36,256 bases of DNA from Comamonadaceae bacterium (lineage in GTDB: Bacteria > Pseudomonadota > Gammaproteobacteria > Burkholderiales > Burkholderiaceae_C), in contig CANCCE010000002.1 of NCBI GenBank assembly GCA_947374505.1, positions 1 through 36,256 of the forward strand, read 5' to 3'. Shown in pieces: positions 31,187-36,256 of the stretch. Position numbers and translations under genes: made by a program. The stretch's first letter is position 1. The number at the start of each line of letters is the position of its first letter. The notes beneath the pieces are model-generated. The model made no database searches and had not been told where the DNA came from. It saw only the letters and a list, made by a program, of their open reading frames with translations.

Positions 31187-32191
31187 TTGCAAAACTTACT
31201 CGATCCCGCCATTCTTTTTTTCGTCATCGGCGTAGTGGCCGGAGCGGTCAAATCGAACCTCGAAATACCCCCCGCCATCTCTCGATTTCTGTCTTTGTAT
31301 CTGCTGATGGCCTTGGGGCTGAAGGGAGGCTTCGCTCTATCGCATTCAGGACTGACAGCCAACGTTGGCGTTAGTCTGGCGGCCACTATGTCACTGGCCA
31401 TCGTCATTCCATGGCTAGGCTACTGGTTCCTGAGGCGTTTTGTTTCCGGCTTTGACGCCGCAGCTGTCGCTGGGACTTACGGGTCCGTCAGTGCGGTCAC
31501 TTTTGTGACGGCTGTTCAGTACTTGGAAAATCAGCAAGTGGCTTACGGTGGGCACATGGCCGCAGGGATGGCCTTGATGGAGTCACCGGCCATCATCATG
31601 GCTGTTGTCTTTGCCAATACGCTCAGGCAAAAGGCGTCTCCAGAACCGATCGTCTTGGGAGGCGGCGTTGCGGCCATGGGCCGTCAAACGATCAAACGAA
31701 CGGTTTCGATTGGAAAAATCCTGCATGAGTCATTCACGGACGGCGCTCAGTTGTTGCTTCTCGGTGCCATGGTCGTGGGTTTGATCACGGGGGATGCGGG
31801 GCAGACGGCCATGCAACCTTTCTCCGGCGACCTGTTCAAAGGGATGTTGTGCTTCTTTCTGCTGGACATGGGTCTGATGGCTGCGCGCAATTTACCGCAG
31901 TTGCGCGGGAAATCTCCCGTGCTGATCGCTTATGCCGTGTTGGGACCGATCTTTCATGCCAGTCTTGCCCTGGGTCTGGCTTTTCTGTTGAACCTGCCAG
32001 CCGGCGATGCTGCCTTGCTCATGGTACTGGCTGCCAGCGCCTCGTACATTGCAGTGCCTGCAGTGCTGCGCTACGCCCTCCCGGAAGCCAATCCTTCGCT
32101 GTACTTCAGCCTGAGTCTCGGGGTGACTTTTCCGCTGAACATTCTGGTCGGGATACCCACTTACACGGCCATTGCGCAAGCGTGCCTCTGA
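31187..32191 (+). CDS. sbtA: SbtA-type sodium-dependent bicarbonate transporter
   Basis: SbtA imports bicarbonate with sodium at the inner membrane. The 334-residue protein has about ten membrane segments in two halves and family features such as FFVIGVVAGAVKSNLEIP, LYLLMALGLKGGFAL and GSVSAVTFVTA in the first half, and LAASASYIAVPAVLRYALPE with ANPSLYFSLSLGVTFPLNI-type sequence in the second. The central cytoplasmic loop, which in cyanobacterial SbtA contacts the PII-like SbtB, is short here. Start is TTG at 31187 with AAGGAGA at 31174-31180. No sbtB-like gene follows. Divergence from a CbbR/CmpR-like gene supports a role in inorganic carbon supply. Confidence 0.85.
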   Translation: MQNLLDPAILFFVIGVVAGAVKSNLEIPPAISRFLSLYLLMALGLKGGFALSHSGLTANVGVSLAATMSLAIVIPWLGYWFLRRFVSGFDAAAVAGTYGSVSAVTFVTAVQYLENQQVAYGGHMAAGMALMESPAIIMAVVFANTLRQKASPEPIVLGGGVAAMGRQTIKRTVSIGKILHESFTDGAQLLLLGAMVVGLITGDAGQTAMQPFSGDLFKGMLCFFLLDMGLMAARNLPQLRGKSPVLIAYAVLGPIFHASLALGLAFLLNLPAGDAALLMVLAASASYIAVPAVLRYALPEANPSLYFSLSLGVTFPLNILVGIPTYTAIAQACL

Positions 32192-32228
32192 TGATTTTGC
32201 GATGACAACCCCCGCCCGGACTCTCTAA

Positions 32229-32754
32229 CTAGGTCGTCAAGTTGTCGTCCTGACTCAACACGGCAAGCAAGATCTGGTGTTGGCGCCGTTGGAGGCGGCC
32301 CTAGGCTGCCATTTGGTGCACACGGATGGCTATGACACGGACAGTTGGGCACGTTCGCCCGCGAGGTAGCCCGCCCCGGGTCACAAATGGACGCGGCTAG
32401 AAGAAAGGCAACCATCGGAATGGCCCAGACCCTTTTGCAGGCTTGATGCCATGGAACACCGAGGTCTTGCTCTGGGTCGATCAGGACAGCGAAAGTGAGG
32501 CGACTGGCTTCGCACAAGGACCGGCCCAAAGCCTTCAACGGGCGGTCAAAACTTGGGGAGAACTGGCGTCTTTCGCCGCTGAGGCCAATTTTCCGGAACG
32601 CCACTTAGCGTTACGACCCGGCCGAGACGATCATCTGGACACCATTAAGGGCGTCCATGACCAGAAAAGCCTGGTGCAAGCCTTTAATTTGGCAGTGGCG
32701 GAATCAGAATTTGGTCCTGCACGGTGTGCGCTAAACAAGATCATCGGCTTTTAA
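32229..32754 (+). pseudogene. Frameshifted remnant of a DUF6671-type gene
   Basis: Three consecutive frames give pieces of one protein. From 32229 to about 32341 the frame reads VVLTQHGKQDLVLAPLEAAL and on to DGYDTD. After a shift at about 32341 it reads QLGTFAREVARPGSQMDAAR and on to MAQTLLQA before a TGA. A third frame from about 32443 reads MPWNTEVLLWVDQDSE through to a TAA at 32752-32754. Order and wording match the DUF6671 family as I remember it, with roughly 20-30 central residues and the C-terminus missing. The gene is therefore decayed by at least one frameshift and a deletion. It follows sbtA by 37 bp. Confidence 0.7.
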
Positions 32755-33115
32755 AATTTGGAAAGTTTGCAGACCCTGGCCGGTGTGATTTTTGTGACCC
32801 TTGACGATTGGGAAACAAGGGTCAGATTGACTGGGCGCAGTCCCCGGTTGAAACTAACTTTCGCTCCGGAATTCATTCCAACAAAGCTTAGGGCGAGCAG
32901 TCAGCAGAAATGATTTTGAAAATTTAGAAGCTGGTTGCGACTGAGTAGCCCTTCATGGCCTGAGTTTTTATCCCGGTTCTTTGCGACCGTCGGCTGATGA
33001 CACCAAAGCTGACGCTCGATAAGTCGACATGATTGACGCATCCGCTGCAAAAAGCCATACAGATCCAGTTCAGAATACGCAGCCAAGTCGCAAGGTGCGG
33101 TTGATAGAAAAAACA
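32755..33115. other. 361-bp stretch without a recognisable gene
   Basis: No convincing coding region, RNA gene or insertion sequence end was found. Short frames are present on both strands, including one of 72 codons at 32901-33119 on the minus strand, but none resembles a known family. The stretch separates the decayed DUF6671-type gene from the end of ruvC and probably holds further gene debris. Confidence 0.5.
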
Positions 33116-33664
33116 TCACCGGCTGCGCCCATCCCGATAAGCCCCATCCATTTTTCCGCCCAAGCCGCTGGCCTTCGCCAGTCTGGCCATGGCCGGGCCA
33201 ACGTGCGCATGGGTGATGGCCAAGCCCAAAGCATCAGCAGCGTCTTTGCCCGGCAGTGACGGCAATTTGAGCAGCCGCATCACCATCTCTTGCACCTCGG
33301 CTTTGCCCGCTTTACCGTAGCCGGCCACAGCTTTTTTCATTTGCAAGGCGGTGTATTCGCTCACCTGCAAATCAGTCGATACCAGCGCGGTGATGCAGGC
33401 GCCGCGGGCTTGGCCCAACAACAAGGTGGCTTGCGGGTTGACGTTGACAAAAATGATTTCAACCGAGGCTTGATCGGGTTGGTAGCGGGCGACCACTTCG
33501 CGGACGCCGTCAAACAAAACCTTGAGTCGCGCCGGCAAAGGCCCGCCCACCATGTTCGTGGTTTTGATGGTGCCGCTGGCCACGTAGCTCAGTGTTGAGC
33601 CATCGACATCGATGACGCCAAAACCGGTGATTTGCAGCCCGGGGTCAATGCCTAAGATACGCAT
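33116..33664 (-). CDS. ruvC: Holliday junction endonuclease RuvC
   Basis: RuvC cuts Holliday junctions with RuvAB during recombinational repair. The 182-residue protein begins MRILGIDPGLQ with catalytic D7, has VEIIFVNVNPQATLLLGQARG (outline only; E is the second acidic residue) and the C-terminal KDAADALGLAITH with the last two acidic residues. E. coli RuvC has 173 residues. The frame is open upstream within mtgA, but the ATG at 33664-33662 overlaps the mtgA stop by one base and gives the family N-terminus. Confidence 0.96.
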   Translation of the reverse strand: MRILGIDPGLQITGFGVIDVDGSTLSYVASGTIKTTNMVGGPLPARLKVLFDGVREVVARYQPDQASVEIIFVNVNPQATLLLGQARGACITALVSTDLQVSEYTALQMKKAVAGYGKAGKAEVQEMVMRLLKLPSLPGKDAADALGLAITHAHVGPAMARLAKASGLGGKMDGAYRDGRSR

Positions 33665-34488
33665 CAGGGCACATCCACGCCGCCCATGCGCGCGACGATG
33701 GTGTTGGCACGCGAGGCCAGGTAGTCTGAGTTGGGCCGGCTTTCGAAATAGCGTGGTCGCGGCAGCATCACCGCCAACCGCGCGGCTTCGTAGGGGCTGA
33801 GTCGGGCGGCTGGTTTGCGAAAGTAGTGCTGGGCTGCAGCCTCGGCACCAAAAATGCCTTCGCCCCATTCGACGTTGTTGAGGTAAATTTCCAGAATGCG
33901 TTGTTTGTTGAGCATCGATTCAAGCAGCAGTGTCAGCAGCAGTTCTTCACCTTTGCGCAGCAAGGTGCGCTCACCGGAGAGAAAAAGATTTTTGGCCAGT
34001 TGCTGGGTGATGGTCGAGCCGCCGATGATTTTGGGCGCTTTGGCGACAAGTGTCGGGGGTGCAGGTGCAGCGCTGAAAATGCTGGACTTTTTGCCTTGCT
34101 GACGCTTAGCCATGTCGGCGGCGATCCTGTCCGCTTGTTTTTGTGCGCGTTGCTCGGCAACGGCATTTTTCCCCCAGGCTTTTTCGAGCGCTTCCAGATC
34201 CAGCCCGTCATGTTCGGTGAAGCTGGCGTCTTCCGAGGCGATGACAGCGCGCTTCAGGTTGACTGAGATTTGCGCATAAGGGACCCAGCGCTGACTCCAT
34301 TTGAGCGCCCCCGTGGTGCTCACCACCCGGTAAATTTCCGAGCGTTGAAATGCGGTGGATTCAGGCGCGAGGATGGCCATCAGTGCGATGCGGCCGACAA
34401 AATAAAGCTGCAGGGCCAGCAACGCCACAAGCACCAGCAAGAGCAACTTGAAAAGGGGCCGCAACAGTGCTTTCAAAGCGAGGCTCAT
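33664..34488 (-). CDS. mtgA: Monofunctional peptidoglycan glycosyltransferase MtgA
   Basis: MtgA polymerises glycan strands from lipid II. The 274-residue GT51 protein has an N-terminal membrane segment (residues 9-35), the catalytic motif EDASFTEHDG with E86, GGSTITQQLAKNLFLS at 156-171, RKGEELLLTLLLE and KQRILEIYLNNVEWG. A charged Ala/Lys/Gln-rich insertion of about 45 residues (104-150) separates the first two motifs; E. coli MtgA (242 residues) lacks it. It is transcribed from right to left with the TonB-like gene and ruvC. Confidence 0.95.
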   Translation of the reverse strand: MSLALKALLRPLFKLLLLVLVALLALQLYFVGRIALMAILAPESTAFQRSEIYRVVSTTGALKWSQRWVPYAQISVNLKRAVIASEDASFTEHDGLDLEALEKAWGKNAVAEQRAQKQADRIAADMAKRQQGKKSSIFSAAPAPPTLVAKAPKIIGGSTITQQLAKNLFLSGERTLLRKGEELLLTLLLESMLNKQRILEIYLNNVEWGEGIFGAEAAAQHYFRKPAARLSPYEAARLAVMLPRPRYFESRPNSDYLASRANTIVARMGGVDVP

Positions 34489-34571
34489 GGCTGCGCCGCC
34501 CGCATGACTTGCCGCACCAGCGCAGATTTTCTACTGGCGATGTAGTTTTTTGTGTCGAGGTGTTGCTTCAT
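34485..34571 (-). CDS. Possible 28-codon ORF coupled to mtgA
   Basis: An ATG at 34571-34569 opens a 28-codon frame that ends in ATGA overlap with the mtgA start. The peptide is basic (starts MKQHLDTKNYIAS, ends RQVMRAAQP) with no recognised family. It fills the 100-bp gap in which I would expect aroE in related genomes. It could be a coupling leader, a gene remnant or chance; the ribosome site is weak. Confidence 0.25.
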   Translation of the reverse strand: MKQHLDTKNYIASRKSALVRQVMRAAQP

Positions 34572-34588
34572 TTTTTGCTCGTCTTGGA

Positions 34589-35437
34589 TCAGCGTTGGCT
34601 GAGCCGGGTCTGCAATGTGTCATCCCGACTGAAATTAAACCGCGAAACCACCACAATCTGGTCGGCTTGACGCCGCATCTCGGGCGTGAATCGTCCAAAC
34701 GGGGCAGACCGCAAGGCGATGCTTTGTGCTTGCCTGTCCAGCGTGAGATTACCCGAGGTTTGCATGACTTCTGTCGCTAGCAGTTGGCCGTCGAAATTAA
34801 CCGTCAGGGCCATGGTCAGTTCACCATAAAGTTTTTGGCCGGCGAGTGCTGGAAAGGCGGTCGTGCCTTGGCTTTCAATCTTGCGTCGCAAGCGGTCGTA
34901 ATACAGCGCGTAGACCTCTTCGCGCGTGGCCGGACTGATGTAACGTTTTTTGGGACGTTCGTTTTCGGCGCTGATGCGTTTTTCGATCTCGGCCAGGATG
35001 TTGATCAGTTGCCGGCGTTTTTCTTCACGCTCAGCCTGCGCCGGGTCTTGCGACATTTTTGCGACAACCGGTGGTGGCATCGCGGCGAGCTGTTTTTTGA
35101 GCTGTGTCAGCAACTGCATTTGCTGCGCTTGCATCGACTCAATCTTGCGCTGGACTTCGTCGGTGGGGTCGCCCAAATCAGTCAGTGCCGATGTCGGCAG
35201 AGGCGATGTGGCGCGGCCTTTGTCCAAGTCGCCACCGCCAGCCAGTGAAAACTGCGCAATGGCTTTGGCTTGGTCAGGCCGCTCGTTGGCCTTGCTGTTG
35301 ACCAAAATGACTTCCAGCGGGGTGTCTTGGAAAATCCGGTCAAATTGAGCCGGGTCGACCCAGCGAACCGCCAGCAACACGACATGCAGCAGCACGGAAA
35401 TGCCCAAGGCCAGTTGCAAGGTGCCGGGCGATTTCAC
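34589..35437 (-). CDS. TonB-family energy transducer-like protein
   Basis: This 282-residue protein has an N-terminal membrane anchor (about residues 8-24), the TonB-like PLEVILVNSKANERP, a Gln/Lys-rich coiled coil (about residues 94-165) and a C-terminal domain with TMALTVNFDGQLLATEVMQ like the TonB C-terminal fold. TonB links inner-membrane ExbBD energy to outer-membrane transporters. No exbBD lies in the window and the periplasmic Pro/Lys stretch is short, so it may have another envelope role. The start is GTG at 35437 with a poor ribosome site. It lies 30 bp from the upstream RNase gene. Confidence 0.8.
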   Translation of the reverse strand: MKSPGTLQLALGISVLLHVVLLAVRWVDPAQFDRIFQDTPLEVILVNSKANERPDQAKAIAQFSLAGGGDLDKGRATSPLPTSALTDLGDPTDEVQRKIESMQAQQMQLLTQLKKQLAAMPPPVVAKMSQDPAQAEREEKRRQLINILAEIEKRISAENERPKKRYISPATREEVYALYYDRLRRKIESQGTTAFPALAGQKLYGELTMALTVNFDGQLLATEVMQTSGNLTLDRQAQSIALRSAPFGRFTPEMRRQADQIVVVSRFNFSRDDTLQTRLSQR

Positions 35438-35467
35438 GGGTCAGCTGCTGTGGTGATGCATCGCTGA

Positions 35468-36256
35468 TTACGCAGCGGCCGCGCTGGCGGCGTTGGCCGC
35501 ATCGCCGTCGGGCTCGTTCAGGTCAACGGCGATAGAGATTGGACCGGCGGCGAATTCCGACTCTTCTGAGTCCAAGTCTTCGTCTGCGGCCGCTGCAGCG
35601 TCTTCCGGCTCGGTGTCGAGTCGCTCAATCACGGTGCTGTGAATGTCCAGCGTGATCTCGTCTATCTCACCCAGCTTGACGCGCACCCGTGCGCCGCGCG
35701 GCAAGCCTTGCGCGCCCGCTGCCGGCAGCACCAGCGGCAAGTCATCGGCACGCACCAAGTTGTCTTTAAAGAAGGTCGCGGTGAGTTCGGTGATGCCGTT
35801 TTGTTGCAGGTACTTGAGCGTCCAGTAACGCTCGATCCCGGACTGAAAACCGTTGTAAGCGCTATACGCCGCATCGAAGCCAGAGATGATGGCGAAGAGT
35901 TCGGTGTCGCGTTGCTTGAAGGGCGCGGCCAGTGCGGCGGTGCGGCCATGCCGCACGCAAGAAATGATCTGCCACTGGTTCACCAAGTCAACATAACGGC
36001 GTAGCGGTGAGGTGCTCCAGGCGTAGCTTTTGACGCCAATGCCAGCGTGTGGCAAGGCCTTGGTGCCCATGCGCACTTTGACGCCCGGCGCCATGCTGGC
36101 TTGGCTGCGGTAAATGCCCGGCACGCCATGCTCGGCCAGCCATTCGCCCCAGGTGCTGTTGGCCAAAATCATGGCCTCGGCGACGATCAAATCAAGCGGC
36201 GCACCGCGCTGGCGAATGCTGATGCTGACGACCTCATCGCCTTGCGGTTCGCCGCC
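35468..36256 (-). CDS. RNase II/RNase R-family exoribonuclease, C-terminal part
   Basis: The frame is open to the window edge, so the start and the catalytic acidic cluster lie outside. The visible 262 residues contain LDLIVAEAMILANSTWGEWL and the RNB-domain hallmark WSTSPLRRYVDLVNQWQI, with the Arg pair that contacts RNA phosphate. An S1-like beta domain (ARVRVKLGEIDEITLDIHST) follows. The last 50 or so residues are acidic and Ala-rich, unlike the basic tail of RNase R. The family degrades RNA 3' to 5'. Whether it is RNase II or R cannot be decided from this end. Confidence 0.9.
   Translation of the reverse strand, partial: GGEPQGDEVVSISIRQRGAPLDLIVAEAMILANSTWGEWLAEHGVPGIYRSQASMAPGVKVRMGTKALPHAGIGVKSYAWSTSPLRRYVDLVNQWQIISCVRHGRTAALAAPFKQRDTELFAIISGFDAAYSAYNGFQSGIERYWTLKYLQQNGITELTATFFKDNLVRADDLPLVLPAAGAQGLPRGARVRVKLGEIDEITLDIHSTVIERLDTEPEDAAAAADEDLDSEESEFAAGPISIAVDLNEPDGDAANAASAAAA

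Noticed and set aside
32901..33119. 72-codon minus-strand frame before the ruvC end
   Set aside because: No family resemblance, and it overlaps the ruvC stop. Probably chance or debris.
1..36256. CRISPR arrays, tRNA or rRNA genes, toxin-antitoxin, phage or restriction genes
   Set aside because: None was seen on either strand. The window is largely core genome with a small accessory segment at 30.0-33.1 kb.

Overview
The window looks like chromosomal DNA of a betaproteobacterium, most likely Burkholderiales/Comamonadaceae (Rhodoferax-, Polaromonas- or Limnohabitans-like). The grounds are the gene order, GC-rich codon use, a complete dcw cluster in the proteobacterial order, the Cys-depleted DksA type, and a right-hand block (ruvC, mtgA, TonB-like, RNase II-like) that I recall from this order. 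No identity was computed; the placement is by recognition.

Left part (1-2.7 kb): the tail of an unidentified gene, a COG0523/CobW metallochaperone GTPase with a histidine-rich loop, and a DksA-type RNA polymerase factor with a very long Lys/Ala/Pro-rich N-terminus. The following 437-bp gap holds a terminator-like hairpin, a relic of a dispersed repeat, and an array of 10-bp-phased AAAGTG repeats that looks like the MraZ operator.

Middle part (3.1-21.5 kb): the complete division and cell wall cluster mraZ-rsmH-ftsL-ftsI-murE-murF-mraY-murD-ftsW-murG-murC-ddlB-ftsQ-ftsA-ftsZ, then lpxC. From rsmH to ftsQ every gene overlaps the next, which implies one translationally coupled unit making lipid II and the divisome. 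Two hairpins, the second followed by six T, separate ftsZ from lpxC. A 58-aa membrane protein follows lpxC.

Respiratory part (21.5-30.0 kb): a YceI-family fragment (pseudogene) and an MFS transporter on the minus strand, divergent from cyoABCD (bo3-type quinol oxidase), surf1 and a RegB/RegA-type redox two-component system. The divergent promoter region carries two perfect FNR/Anr boxes exactly 40 bp apart. Oxidase genes, assembly factor and redox regulator together make an oxygen/redox-responsive module.

Accessory part (30.0-33.1 kb): a CbbR/CmpR-like LysR regulator divergent from an SbtA-type bicarbonate transporter, followed by a frameshifted remnant of a DUF6671-type gene and a 361-bp stretch without a recognisable gene. 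This is the most island-like part of the window.

Right part (33.1-36.3 kb, all minus strand): an RNase II/R-family exonuclease (start beyond the window), a TonB-like protein, a possible 28-codon ORF, mtgA and ruvC. No tRNA, rRNA, CRISPR array or intact insertion sequence was seen. I found no clearly new defence or mobile system. The most informative signals are regulatory (MraZ operator, paired FNR boxes), gene decay (yceI, DUF6671), and the SbtA/LysR pair without a visible SbtB.
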